A stretch of DNA of 64,000 nt from Liolophura sinensis (lineage: Eukaryota > Mollusca > Polyplacophora > Chitonida > Chitonidae): assembly GCF_032854445.1 (NCBI RefSeq), contig NC_088295.1, positions 44,565,385-44,629,384 on the forward strand. The letters are read 5' to 3'. Below, piece after piece: positions 33,805 to 45,865 of the stretch. The notes beneath the pieces were generated by a model that searched no databases, was not told the DNA's origin, and worked only from the letters and a program-made list of their open reading frames with translations. The position numbers and the translations under genes were made by a program. The stretch's first letter is position 1, and the number at the start of each line of letters is the position of its first letter.

Positions 33805-36800
33805 TCAAATAGCCAGCCCAAACACACTGACAATACAATACATCGTCTTGTTCTCCCACCTCACTGTACAGCTTCCTGAAAGCAATTAACAAAATTTCTC
33901 CTTTAGGGTTTGTTATTAATATGATGTGAGTGGAAGACTTAAAGGTGAATTTAGGTAAAACTTGGCAGTGTTGAAGGAAACTGCAACAGAAACGATTTCT
34001 CACTGGGAGCATACCCCCTGTACATGTACCACAAAACACTATTTCCAATTTAATGAGATAAATCATTTGAGTTTTCATTTTTAACAGTTTCCTTTGTTTG
34101 TTCTGAAAAAAGTACAACAAAATTGCTTTTTGAAACATTTTTTCCAAAAATAAAAGAAAAAAACATCATAACAAGCAACAGCGTCAATAAACCCCTCTCC
34201 CTTCTGTAACTCAGCAAAGTTTAAAACTGAAAATTTTTACTTTAGAAATTTCAGTTAGAATTTTTTTTTTATGATTTACATGTAGACACCACAAAAGCTT
34301 GAAATCTGATCCCAGACTTAAGTTACAACACTTAGTGCAAGCACAAAACAGATTTAAGTACAAAGCAAAGCTGAACACTGCCAGAAATAATCTGTTAAGT
34401 GTGGCATTAGATAAAAACTGGTTGCAAACGTTTAGTCAATAAAGTTCACTGGTAAGTAGATGTAAGATATAAATAATGATAAATGTTTCATTTAGATAGA
34501 ACCTGAAAAGTTTTGTAATCCAGATTGATCTTGCACATGGCATGTTGTTATCATTCACACTTCATAGGTATTCACAATTTACTAGTGCCGTTATCACACC
34601 AAATTAAATGAATGTACTAAAAGCTTTATCACACCAAATTTTAAATGAATGTACTAAAAGCTTTATCACACCAAATTAATTGAATGCACAAATAGTTTTA
34701 TCACACCAAATTAACTGAATGTACTTGTAGCTTTATCACACCAAATTAAGTGAATATGCAATATAAATTGAAGCATTTCATGACAGCTCTTAAACAAACG
34801 CACCATCTGTGGAATTGTCCCAGAAACACGAACTGGCCGTGTGAAGACCTGCTCCATTCTTCTGCATTATAACACAAGTCACTGAAAACAAGGGTAGAGT
34901 CAGACAAGGATTAGGCCAAGCCACAAGTTATTTAAAAGTGTACAGAGACATAAGCAAGATCAGAGTCTCAGACTGTCTTAGCTGTTCCATTCAACTATAA
35001 TTTCTCCCCAAACAGGGTGAAATTCACAAGTCAATAAGATATGGGGTCACTTTCACAAAACTTTCGTCCCATGCAGGATGTTTAGATTATACACCATATG
35101 GCCATTTATGGGAAGAGTTTATGGGAAAAATTGATTTGTGTAGTTTTGTGAGAGTGGGCCATGATCTCTATTTTCTGGTATGGTCAGTATGCTATATCCA
35201 ATCAATACAACATACCCCCATATCTAAATTTCAGAAAAAAACCATGCATGGGAAATGTCACAAGAAATTACTTAACCCTCTTGGAGTATGCAGTGGGAGG
35301 AAAATAGAACAGCTTTCCTTGTCCTTAAGCTGGAAAATGAGATCCGGGGTTCCTTTTCCTAAGTAAATATGATTGACCCATGCATGTAACTAGCATAGCA
35401 GCCAGTAGAACCAATGGAGTATTATGTTGTCATGGTAGTTACATGCACAATTAATGAAATGGTAACCAGATCTGCATGATAAGCCTTGTTAAGAGAAGAA
35501 ATCATGTGCCCACCACCAGTAGATAAGACTGAGCTGAATAACAAGCCAATGGTGGAAGGATATGTAAAAATAAAGCAAAACAGTCCAGAAAAAAAGCAAA
35601 ACATGTCACATACATACTGTATGCATACTGCCATTAATTGAAGGGGATCTACCACGGGCTAAACTTCCTTCACTTGAAAATAATAAGGCCTGGTCTTTGA
35701 ATAGGAGATATTTACATATTTATCTGCATACTCCCTTGATCTTACATCCTTTCATAAATGCCACACACACTCAAAGAAAAAACACTTTCAATAGCCTTTA
35801 TCTAATAACTGAAATTTCAGAAATCCAATTTTATGGGAAGAAAGTGTGGCATACATGTATTAGCATTATTCTTGTAATCAATAAAGTGTATGCATGATAT
35901 GTCTGCTGATGTAATTGTCTACCAACTTATGCGGACATCAGAGAAAGGTTTGCATCTGTATAAACTATGTTCTATTTATGCGAACATGAAATACAAAGAG
36001 GAAATGTCCCAGCCAGCTGTGGCTGGACGTGACAATGGAGAAAGACCCAAGCACAAGTCTGTACAGGCTGTGCCAGTCAATACAATACTACACCACAGAC
36101 AGACCATAAACACTCATTTCAGGATAAACTTGTTAACATTATTCCTAGAACTATTTCCAACCAAATAATCCATATTTTTTTTTCCAATGTGAAAACAAGA
36201 AATTGAAATTCAACAAATAATTCCATGATGTCGTGATACAGCTGAAATACTCTTTATCTTGTATACCTAATCCTTTATCGTATTCCATCAATTAGGCTTG
36301 TCAATGTCTCCATGTTCTAAATAATAGTTTACAATATATGGCACATAAGTGTGTCCTCACAAAGTAAGAACACCGATCTGTTTTAATTAACTGAAAAAGA
36401 GAACGTTTTCTTTCCATGAGCATCTAACATTATTTGGGGAATTCAAAACTTCTGACTGGCATTCCCATTTTTTTGATGGACTTTAGTAAGTACATATGTA
36501 CACCGCTTAGTATCTCACGATCCCTACTTTCACCAGAGCACAAGGATTATTCGTCACACAATACAGGGTTTTCAGCAAAGGGTATAGCAATGTTCAGCAG
36601 ATATTAGACAGCCCTCTAGATAAAAGCCAGCACAATAAAAAAAACCTCCACTACAAGCAAAGGACAACGCATGAGCAAATATTTCCAATATGGCCCCATC
36701 ACCTCACTACTAACCATCAGTTGTACCATCCCAATAACATGAGCTGCACAAGTGAATGCCTCTGCAGCCAGTCTTTGGGGAGAGGAAACAAGTAACTGGG

Positions 36801-39800
36801 CAAGGTAAAAACACAGGGGATTACAGAAGACAGTGGGTGTGGTGGTCAGGGTGGGGCATGTGGTTACATAACTTCCACCAGACTCTGATGATCCACATAC
36901 TTAAAGCAGTTGCATTTTGTTGTAGTTTCGCCCTTCCTGTAGTATGAGATCTGGTATTAATTAGCAAGTCAGCTTTCAAAGACTGACTGAATAGACATCA
37001 GTTTTGCCTTGTGTGATTGGTGAATTTAAGGTTCACTAGGCAAAGAGAGTACTGCAGAGGAATTGATGATTCCTGAGCATCCTCAAGGACTAAAGTGAAT
37101 CTACGAGTCAGAAAACCACTTTGGCTTACTGTCATTGACTTATACACAAAACAATGAAGTGTTCTCTAAATTCTGCTCTCTACATGCATTTACAACAGTC
37201 AACAGCAGTAAACAAGGGCAAGGTTAAAAGCATACCTATATATTTGAAGGGTTTACCCAACTTTGTGAGTTGATTTAAGCACTGTTCAACCACATTTGAT
37301 GTCCACTGGTTAACTTTGTTGTACTGGTAAGCATTTCCTCCAATGGCTCCCTCAATTGACTGAAATTAATGAACCCGAACATGAATATACATAGACAACA
37401 AGTATAGATCTTGAATGATTACTACATTTGCATAGACATATACATAAATACATTAAAAATATCAAGTACATTTACTTTCATAAATTTGTTATTGGTGTGC
37501 TTTACGTTGTAACGTCGGTAACTGACTGACACAAAACACATGTAATCATACACATTTGAATAATTCCACAGATCACATTTATTCATTGAATGGATATCGT
37601 TTTTCTTTATGCAAGCCATCAGTCATAACATCAACAACACCTGTGTCTTTAAATATTACCTGACAATTAACAAATACTTCTGACAGCTCATTACGTGTCC
37701 AGGCATGTCTTACTGGCAGTAATTGTATCACAATCATGCTTCTAAAATTAGAGTAAATTTCAAGGCTTACCTCTTTGATGATATTACTGACTTCATCTAC
37801 CACAAATGCGGTCTGAAAAGCAAATGCAGAAACAAATGTAGACAAGTTCCTTAGAAGAAAGCAGGGTCTGTTGTCAGAAAGGCTTCAGAACTTTCTTAGC
37901 AACTGGCAAGGTAATTGGCAGTACATCACCATGGTAGTTACATGTTCATGTATACATACTTTCTTAAAACAGCTTCATAAATGAGAGTTCAAATACATTA
38001 AAACCTGTAATGCAGTTTGCAATAAATCTTATAACAGCTTAGATAAAGAAGCATTTTGACAATTATTACAGAATCAACTTTATGTACCAGAATTAAGTAA
38101 TATTATACAATTTCTAAATGTCACATAATACCATTTTGTTCCAGCGACACAAATGTCAAACATGTAAAACATATGTAACATGTGGTATAATGGTGCAAAT
38201 GAGCCTGGGGGAGAAGTGGCTTGTCATAATTACATAAAATAACTGTTGCTGTCAGTGTGCGGGGGGATGGTGGATGGAAAGTGTACAAAGTATTGCAAGC
38301 AATAGATATATATACTGGTCTGTGCAAGTAAACTTTTTTAATCATGAGCAGCAGAATAATTTTAACTTGTCAAAGCTATGAGTTTCTATGTCAGTGTCAA
38401 ATGTGTGTCAAATAAAAATAAACCCAAAAAGTTGTGACATAAAAGTGTGATATCTTGAACTTTGCAAAACTAAGAACACCTTGTGATACCGAGAAACAAA
38501 AAATTGTGGACATGTTCGGTATGTACATCAGTGTTTTGTTACTTGTACACCTACCGACACTACAACCTCATTTTCCACAACGCTCTGCTATGATTTGAAT
38601 GTAAGATAAGACATTGTCAATATAACAAAACATGTATATGAAATCTAGAAATGAACTAACTACTATTCTATATTATATACATATTACAATGAAGTATCTC
38701 TTAGACTTTGATTTTAGTTCAGTTCAGAACTTCCAAGACTGGAGATAACCCAGTTGTGGGTAATTTACATGTGAAACAGAATTTCTACAATCATTCACAT
38801 ATGTATAAGCTTTATTTGTAAATTTAACTTTTTAACCATTCTCAGTAAATTTAGTGGCTTTTAATGCATGCTTTTACTCCAGTCCTGAATGCATGAAAAA
38901 TCTTTCTCAGATTATAACTTGCCAAGCCCTGTTTAATGTTTTCACATGTGCAGCCAGGGATATGACTGTCAATTCAGAAATAAAATTGAACACCGTGTCA
39001 TAGCATAGAACATAGCGTACATGTGAAATACAGCTCATGCTGGCTTCCTCTCCGGCTGTAAGTGGGAAGCTCTGCCAGTAACCTGCAGATGGTCATGGGT
39101 TTTCCACGGGTTCTGCCCGGTTTCCACCCACCATAATGCTAGCTGCCGTCATATTAGTGAAATATTCTTAAGTACGGCGTAAAACACCAATCAAATAAAT
39201 AACTAAATAAATATATGTGAAATATCATAATACAGTTATTATAAACTGCATGCACTTATTATAAAAGCATGTACATTTGGAAGCTAATATTATATAACAT
39301 TATTGTAAAGATATGCACCCTTAATAGCCAAAGGTAATAACCAGATCATCTGGTCATAATGAATTTGAGTAACTTCAGAAAATGAATAATGCATAGGGCC
39401 TATTGTAATTGGTGAACAACAGTCTATAAATCTACATTAATTACATTGTATAGTAAATTTTAAAAAGCCAACGCTTTGTAACTGCTCTTTCGCTCTGTAT
39501 GCACATACATAACTGTGGCAAAGAAAGGCACTCGTTCATGTAAGATGTATATGCCATAGCAACACAGATCTGCCGGCTTCAACGCCAGGCAGAAATTCCG
39601 GAAGTCACATTCTCCACTTTGAGAACGCTTGCATTTCACTTTCCTCTTCACCCCCATATTCTTAAAATTCTTTCCGCCGCGTCAACCGAACTCTTTTTGA
39701 TTTTCTTTCATATAGTTCAACAAACAGTTCCTAACATCACTAGCTATCATTCTGAACAGTAAACTAGATACAGGAATCTGAATGAGTCATTTCGTAAAAG

Positions 39801-39933
39801 CAGGCACTGATCAGATTTGGCCGAAATATTTGGTCACGAAATCCTTCCAAAAACACACTTTATCATTGCCTATGTTAAGTAATTCTGTTACGTGTTAGTG
39901 GTTTACCTCTTCAGCGCTCTGGAAATCGTCCAT
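33805..39933 (-). CDS. DYNLT1: Dynein light chain Tctex-type 1
   Basis: The cytoplasmic dynein light chain that, as a homodimer, binds the dynein intermediate chain and cargo. Five minus-strand coding exons join in phase: 39933-39907 (MDDFQSAEE), 37812-37771 ([14 protein letters not shown]), 37359-37236 ([19 protein letters not shown] to GKPFKYI), 34881-34804 ([18 protein letters not shown] to NSTD), and 33875-33805 ([21 protein letters not shown], stop). The total is 342 nt, 113 aa, exactly the human length, with near-identity throughout, so it is certainly functional. All introns are GT-AG; the exon-4 donor is a weaker GTGCGT. Introns 1 and 3 exceed 2 kb. The gene is convergent with CCDC174. 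Confidence 0.97.
34586..34757. repeat. ~36-bp tandem array in DYNLT1 intron 4
   Basis: Five units of the form TTATCACACCAAATTAAATG, AATGTACTAAAAGC lie between DYNLT1 exons 4 and 5. Spacers vary, so this is a minisatellite and not a CRISPR array. Confidence 0.85.
35044..35160. mobile_element. Short TIR element (MITE candidate)
   Basis: A 117-bp stretch in DYNLT1 intron 3 begins GGTCACTTTCACAAAAC and ends GTTTTGTGAGAGTGGGCC, imperfect inverted repeats of each other (about 14 of 17 positions). The same kind of termini occur at 62666-62802. It has no coding capacity, as expected for a MITE. Confidence 0.6.
35161..37235. other. Remainder of DYNLT1 intron 3
   Basis: AT-rich intron. No exon, RNA gene or mobile element is recognised; open frames here are under 100 codons with no family resemblance. 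Confidence 0.55.
37813..39906. other. DYNLT1 intron 1
   Basis: A long AT-rich intron. Only the SINE-A copy at 39030-39215 is recognised. Confidence 0.55.
39030..39215 (+). mobile_element. SINE-A, 5'-truncated
   Basis: Starts in the body (AGCTCATGCTGGCTTCCTCT, GGCTGTAAGTGGGAAGCTCT), keeps CACCCACCATAATGCTAGC, and ends TAAAACACCAATCAAATAAA plus A-rich units. Antisense to DYNLT1, in its intron 1. Confidence 0.88.
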
Positions 39934-39959
39934 GGTCTTGTTTTCGGAATGAAATCTGC

Positions 39960-40065
39960 AGTTTCTCACACGAAAACAATCTTCACCACGGTTTTTATCC
40001 GTTCGACTTTCGTGTGTCGTTGACAACCAATTCTCGCCCAATCACGCATAGCCGCGAGACTAAGG
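39960..40065 (-). promoter_or_regulatory. DYNLT1: DYNLT1 promoter candidate
   Basis: Just upstream of the DYNLT1 ATG the sequence is less AT-rich and contains two closely spaced CCAAT motifs (plus strand AACCAATTCTC and GCCCAATCACG, about 40029-40046), with CpG-containing words around them and no TATA box. This suits a housekeeping promoter. The role is inferred from position and motif only. Confidence 0.4.
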
Positions 40066-40860
40066 GGGCTAACTTATTTAAGCATCATTAAGAATTTGCA
40101 GATAGAGTAGTTTCCCCTGAACATCCGAATATTGGGATCTGTTGAAAATTTTCTGAATAGCAATTATAGCCATACTGATCTTGAAACTTTGATACATTTT
40201 CAACCACTTACTAAGCAGCAGAATCTAAAAAAAAGAAGGTTAAACCACCGACCTTCTCCAAGTGCTCGACTTAAAGCCACAGCCGAAATGGCGAAAAGTG
40301 ATCTACATCGTATAAGTGAAAAATACTGAATTACAGACGACTTGAAGTAATTCTTAAAAGATGGCAATCTTAATTGAGTTATCAATCTGTACCCATTACG
40401 TCATAATGATGATACTATTATGATGAAGCTACCATGTACTCAAAGGTGCTTTTAATCAAACGAAATAAATTATATGCAGCAAGGTTTGTTTATACTCTAA
40501 ACCTTATGCGAAAGAGAATGAGCTAAACAAGAACCATCTCATAATTTTGGTAAAATGAACTATATCATTTATTTAAGAAACATACATAAATATTAAAAGA
40601 CGACAGAGTGAAAGGATGCTGTCTTTGCAACACTGAGACACAATATATTAAAGAAATATGTACATGTAAACAGTGTGAAAATATCGTGAGGAAATATCAA
40701 TGAAAGGGTGCGGAAAGCATAATACTGGAACACCTTTATTTTGTTGAACACTTGAGATCTTCGTCTGCCATTGTTTTTTTCTCACGATGTTGTCACTTTG
40801 TTTTACAATGTATGTGCATACTTCCTAGCCTCCTTTTATGTAACTGGTAATTTAAATTCG
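40066..40860. other. Intergenic region upstream of the transporter array
   Basis: No gene is recognised. About 40200-40345 contains a degraded SINE-like stretch (AAACCACCGACCTTCTCCAA and ATCGTATAAGTGAAAAATAC). No equivalent of the transporter first exon was found here. Confidence 0.45.
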
Positions 40861-41884
40861 TATCTTGTCTACAGGGCTTCTGTACAACGTTGCAAGCCTC
40901 TTAAAGAAAATACAACGCTGTAAAGAAGCCTGTGGACAAAATTCAACAGAGCTTGATTATTTACAATTATTTTGTTCACAGCGCCTACTTATTTACAACC
41001 ACATATTTTGTCCACATAACTTGTTTACCGAATTGTCCGGACCAGCCTTCAAAGACCTTGAACTTTGAATGAACCTCCCCAGTAACGAAACCACACAGGT
41101 TGCGTCGAGCGCAACATTCGTCAGAAGTTTGTGCTTTATGGCAGGGACCATAATTTGTATGTTTTATGCAACGAAAGAACTTGCAAAAGTTAAAGTCAAA
41201 AATTAAAAATTAATTTTAATTATCATTCCTCTATGATTCCCATCGTCTTCAGTCATTTTCTTGGAGTGGAATGGAGACACTTCCTGATCTGTTCAAACAC
41301 ATGTCTATATGTCAATGTACATGCACAATCTTCTGTATCTTTGTTGAATCTGGGCAAATGGCAGGCTTTAGAGTCAAATGTGTTATTTACAATTTAACCT
41401 GTTGATACACACAAACTCGCAAATGCTATAGGCGATGGGTGGTCTTCGGTTTGTACGTACTTCCTTTTTGAGACTGTCACCTTGTAGATGCAACTGTTAC
41501 ATTGAAGGTAAGGTACATATGGTTGGGGATCATTTGTGTTATTTTCTGTTAGGCAAGGGATACACAAATAATCGATAAGATCATATCGGGAGGTATTTTT
41601 GCTGTATGCGGTATAGCTAAAATTTAATGTTATACGTTGTTGACACTAGGATATCATGCGCACTTTGCTGTTATGACGATGGTGATAGAGAGCTATAGGG
41701 ACGGAAAGGCTTATTGATTAAAGCATATGTAGTAAAGTTGCTACGCACATGCACGAAGTCATAATTTATGAATAGTGGGCAAAAAATCAAATATTTGCTG
41801 TGATATGTTATACTGCATATGTTAATTAATACAAATATGTTTGACATGTATGTATGCATGGCAGTTAGAGAAATCTCAGTATTA

Positions 41885-42115
41885 TTTATTTTATTTATTT
41901 GATTGGTGTTTTAAACCTTACTCAAGAATATTTCCCGTATACGACGGTGAAACCCACGACCATCCGCAGGCTGCTGGCAGACCTTCCCACTTACGGCCGG
42001 AGAGGAAGCCAGCATGAGCTGGACTTGAACTCACAGCGACCGCATTGGTGAGAGACTCCTGGGTCATTAGGCTGCGCTAGCGCGCTAACCGACTGAGCCA
42101 CGGAGGCCCCACCTA
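41885..42115 (-). mobile_element. SINE-A, full-length, copy-A specific
   Basis: A complete minus-strand element: T-rich tail end at 41885, TACTCAAGAATATTTCCCGT, CATGAGCTGGACTTGAACTC (B-box region) and GCGCTAACCGACTGAGCCAC (A-box region), ending GGAGGCCCC. A 7-bp target duplication AGTATTA flanks it (41878-41884 and 42116-42122). The equivalent intron sites of copies B (about 47840) and C are empty. An internal piece of ~45 bp is missing. Confidence 0.9.
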
Positions 42116-42667
42116 AGTATTAACTTTTACTCTTAATTCAAATGGACTTCCACGCTCATATTAATCACCAAAAAAAAAAAAATATTAAATTTCCACCTTA
42201 ACAACTGAGCAAAAATTAACTAGATAACCTGATAATTATAAGAACCATCAACCAAAACGTCATATATCCAAGCTGTCTTGACAATAGGTAAAACAATATT
42301 TTCAATTTAACATCTATAGGCCTTGAGCTTATTCTTGAAACAAACATTGAAGCCAACTAGCAACTTGAAATGCTATTACTAGGCCTGTAATAGATCAGTT
42401 GAACATGGTTGACCGGAAGTTGTGGACAATATTGGAATAAATGACATCACCATTCACTACTTTACTTAGATTTATTGCACAGAAGGAATTTAACTGATAA
42501 TTAACGGATACTGAACCATTAAATGTGAGTGTTAACTTTCCAGGGGACAATTCTACATGCAGGTAATCAGTTGGAACCAAATTCATCAAAATATCCCCCT
42601 GTGCTCTGTCTTTTCGGCATAATGGCATAATTTACGACGTCTATGAAAACTGCTGACACCAACCTAA

Positions 42668-42803
42668 AGCCTTTACGATTATGCGGAAACACCGGTGTCG
42701 CCAGCTTATGAAAACCAATCACGTAACAATAACGCGAATAACGTCATACGATTGGCTAGGTTAGGCTGGCGACACCGATTTTTCCGTATAATCGTAAGCG
42801 CCC
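42668..42803. mobile_element. Palindromic MITE in copy-A intron
   Basis: An almost complete palindrome with ~55-bp arms: the left arm has TTTACGATTATGCGGAAA, CGGTGTCGCCAGC and CCAATCACG; the right arm has the reverse complement (CGATTGGCTAG, GCTGGCGACACCG, TTCCGTATAATCGTAAGC). It is absent from the equivalent place in copies B and C, where the flanking GACCTAA runs directly into TTTCTTTTTT. No coding capacity; a foldback or MITE-type insertion. Confidence 0.8.
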
Positions 42804-43972
42804 TTAATTTTTTTTCTTCACATACTTTTTTTTAAATTAAGTTCTTTTGTGGTTTTGTTGAACGTTGTGGTTTTTCAGCTGCCCTTGAAATTCTTGATCT
42901 GGAAATGAATGTGTTTGTGATTAACGCTGTATTCCTGATTTCCTTGTCTTAACAGGTGGTTTTTTGGTTGACCGTTTCAAGAGGAAGGGGGGTTTGTTCA
43001 TCGCCATATCTCTTTGTTGCGCTTAAGCCTTCACGGTAGCAGTGACGTGGATTTTACGATGGGGGTTTACGATGTTTTGTCAAGGCATCTTCGAGAGGAT
43101 CATCAACATAGGTGAGAGCTGTTAACTGTGAATGGCGACTAGGGTTCAATCTGGATTGACCACATACTCCTTACAGCGCATGCTCCGCTCTCGAGCGTAA
43201 ATAAATATACATGCCAACGACACATAAGCAAACTCATAGATTGCAGTTCGGAATAAATGGCTTTAGATCCAAAAGTATATTGATGAATGAACAGTCCACC
43301 AAACGGTTTAAACCGGATGTTAGCATGACTGAACCGGCTACTTGTGCTGACGGCAAGCGATTGGCGGGCTTTTCTGTCTTTGCGTTGTTCTTTATCTATT
43401 TTTTCCAGGCCATCGGTGGAGAAAGGATTTACAGCAAGTCCATCCGAATCTTCGCCTTGGACAATTTGCACTTCAGCAGCAGCGAGGCTACCTACCTCAA
43501 CTCCAGCTTTTGGATCAGCTTCAGTATCGGACGGTTTCTTGGCTTGTGGTGGCCATATTCTGATTATGGTCGAACGTTTTTCTGGTTTGGGTTTCGCTAT
43601 TTTGTTGAACACAACAACGAAGTGGCTCTATGGGTTCTCATGCACCCGATGTTGCTGTTCATCGCGCCACTTTTCCCCAGCGGGGTGGCCTGGAGCGATC
43701 ATTACCTGAAGATGTCAGGGATAGGTATCACCATCCTCATCGCTCCTATGGGGTCCATAGGAGGTGCCGCCTACATCTGGATTCTTGGCTTCGTCTATGC
43801 CAACCATGGCCCCCGGAGCTTCCTCTACATGGTTGCCGTGTACTGCCGCTGTTTGTGTCAGCGTCTCCCTGATGTCCTTCGCCGGCTGTCTTCATGGAGA
43901 TAGGTTCCAGAAAGAACGTATGGAGAGAGATACAGAACTCAAGAAAGACGACAACAAAACTGTCGCATACTA

Positions 43973-45865
43973 AATCTCTCTATGTAGCTAGAAGATCTCT
44001 AAGTCATAGGGTCTAAGTTAAAGTCGGTTCAGTGTATAGTTAAAACACGTAGTTTCAACCTTTGACCTAATATTTGCACCATGCACAAACGTGAGAGGTC
44101 GAAAATTATTATCTGAAACGTAATAATTTAAACTCAACTCTAATTATGAGCAAAGTCGAAGCACTTTGTGGAACCAATTCTAGACTATCAAGTTATTGTT
44201 TCAGACCGGAAGCAAGGCAGAATTTGTCTTACTTTTGTAAAAGGATGATCCGAGTAGACAGGGTTCTACAAGGGTGCGCGAAAGTTTAAATAAGATGTAT
44301 CTCCATATAGATGGTCTCAACAGTCGTAAATAGGCATACATAGTTAAATGAACTTGAGGCATTAACAGAAGGACAGAAACAGAGTACACCGAGATTGGTG
44401 GAATGCTCATTCCATGTAAAGTATATAACACATCTTCACAGTATCATCTGATCATCTGTTGTCGATGAGCACTGGCAGGAATCTAGGTGATACTTTAACA
44501 CTTCGTCAACACCCAAATTTTCTCCCAGATATCAGCCTATAAACAGCTACTTGTACACACGTAGGGAATCCCAAGGAACAGTCCATTAACATACATCACC
44601 GGGTTTGGTTGGAGTAATGGTATATTGGGTAAACTGAGACTTCACACTTCCACGTAATTAGCCATGTGCTTGGCACACAGAGATGTCTATATCAGTAACA
44701 AACCGTGTACTATAACTCGACTTACAGGGGGACGGCCATCAACCGCATTTAACTGACACTCTTCCATCTGAAGATGGTCGGAAAGAATCAGCTGAGGCGT
44801 AGTTTGAGATAATTTTCCGAAAAGTCGAATTTGAAGTTTCACTGGCTCCATATTTATATATCAAAAGGTCACGAGCCGTGACCTAGCAGTTAACCAATCA
44901 AAATCATTCACTTTACCATGGATTCCCGCATTGCGTGAGTAAGGGTATAGCCAAGATGGCAGTCAACATTTCAATCTGTGTTCTTCGTTTAAGAAAAAGG
45001 AAGAAATCAGACAGAATAAAACCTTCATAGAGGTTATTTCAAATCTTCACAGCCGCTTGCACTGGCGATGAGTTTTATGGGTGAAGCAAAAGGGACTTCC
45101 CGAAGTAAACCACCAACCTTTGGCAAGTTACTGGCGAACTCTTCCAAAAGTGATCTAAGTCATATTGGTGAAAGGTAAGTGATCTCCAGGGAACTTCATG
45201 CAAGACGACACAAGAGGGCTCTTTCGACCGCTTATAACCACCGAAAAAAATGGGAGTACGAGAATCCTGAAAATTCCGTGTCCAAGAATGGGATTGAACT
45301 CTTGTGAGACCTACCGATTAAAAAGATAAACACATTAACCACTCGGCCGCGGAGCTAAAGTTAATATAATAACGCTATGTTACTATTTGTTAAGTGTGTA
45401 TATGGCGTATATGATTCAACAGGTTCTATTGATGTCAGGAGAACAGAAGCTGTAAACAATGTATGATACTGTCATATTCTCGACGCATGTATGCTTATAC
45501 ATGCTTATGCATGTAGTGTATATACAAGAGGCAAACCATTCTTGTCCATGCAGATGTTTGACATTATACTTTTATATTGTCCTTACATAATTATGAATTT
45601 CATGACAAGGTTCAACAACATACATCTGTAGGTGATTTGCTCATGTCCGTGTTGCTTTGACAAAGAGTATGTAGGTCTGTACAGTTCGTGTGACCATAGG
45701 GTCACCAAGATATGTTATCTGGACCCTATACAAGAGATTATCAGAGCTCCCCAGCGAGATCATGATGACAATGGTGTTAGCAGTTTACAGGAGAGAGGCT
45801 TAAGATTTACGGGTATTAAAGGAAGGAAATCCTGAGTCACAGATCTTTTTCGGACCTTAGCCCGC
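43973..45865. other. Spacer between copies A and B (duplicated unit flank)
   Basis: No gene of its own. The first ~500 bp match the 3' flank of copy B and, more weakly, of copy C (for example TCTAATTATGAGCAAAGTCG at about 44140 and 51127). From about 44390 to 45865 it matches the 5' flank of copy C (52420-54116), including the SINE-B copy. These homologies define the duplicated unit. Confidence 0.7.
45030..45360 (-). mobile_element. SINE-B, full-length, upstream of copy B
   Basis: Read on the minus strand: head GCGGCCGAGTGGTTAATGTG (a Ser/Leu-tRNA-like A box), GAGTTCAATCCCA (B box), then the SINE-B core GCCAAAGGTTGGTGGTTTAC and CACCCATAAAACTCATCGCC. The same element lies at 53060-53403 upstream of copy C, so it predates the B/C duplication. 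Confidence 0.75.

Larger units (their letters stand above)
40875..43972 (+). pseudogene. MFSD4B-like sugar transporter, copy A (broken)
   Basis: A decayed paralogue of the two downstream copies. The first exon is absent. The exon-2 equivalent (about 41022-41147) has lost its acceptor (CCACATAAC where the paralogues have CCACAGGGC) and carries a TGA soon after GPAFKDLEL. The exon-3 equivalent (42956-43111) keeps GGFLVDRFKRKG but has an in-frame TAA and an internal deletion. The exon-4 equivalent (about 43248-43972) lacks ~375 bp that encode TM5, TM6 and the glycosylated loop, then has small deletions (one removes the 10 bases after TTGAAC near 43610; another lies near 43845) that shift the frame. 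A 230-codon frame at 43211-43903 is only a surviving piece. It is not expected to make a transporter. Confidence 0.9.

Noticed and set aside
34586-34757. CRISPR-like regular repeats
   Set aside because: The units are directly adjacent, imperfect and inside an animal intron; there are no unique spacers or cas genes.
43139-43612. 157-codon minus-strand open frame (and similar minus frames at 50007-50447 and 57936-58466)
   Set aside because: All three lie antisense to the same conserved transporter exon and are shadows of its codon pattern.
43211-43903. 230-codon open frame taken as a separate short transporter gene
   Set aside because: It is the surviving part of the copy-A exon 4; compared with B and C it lacks TM5-TM6 and shifts frame several times.
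45281-45360. Possible minus-strand Ser/Leu tRNA gene
   Set aside because: The tRNA-like part continues into the SINE-B core and is present again at 53330-53403 in the duplicated flank.
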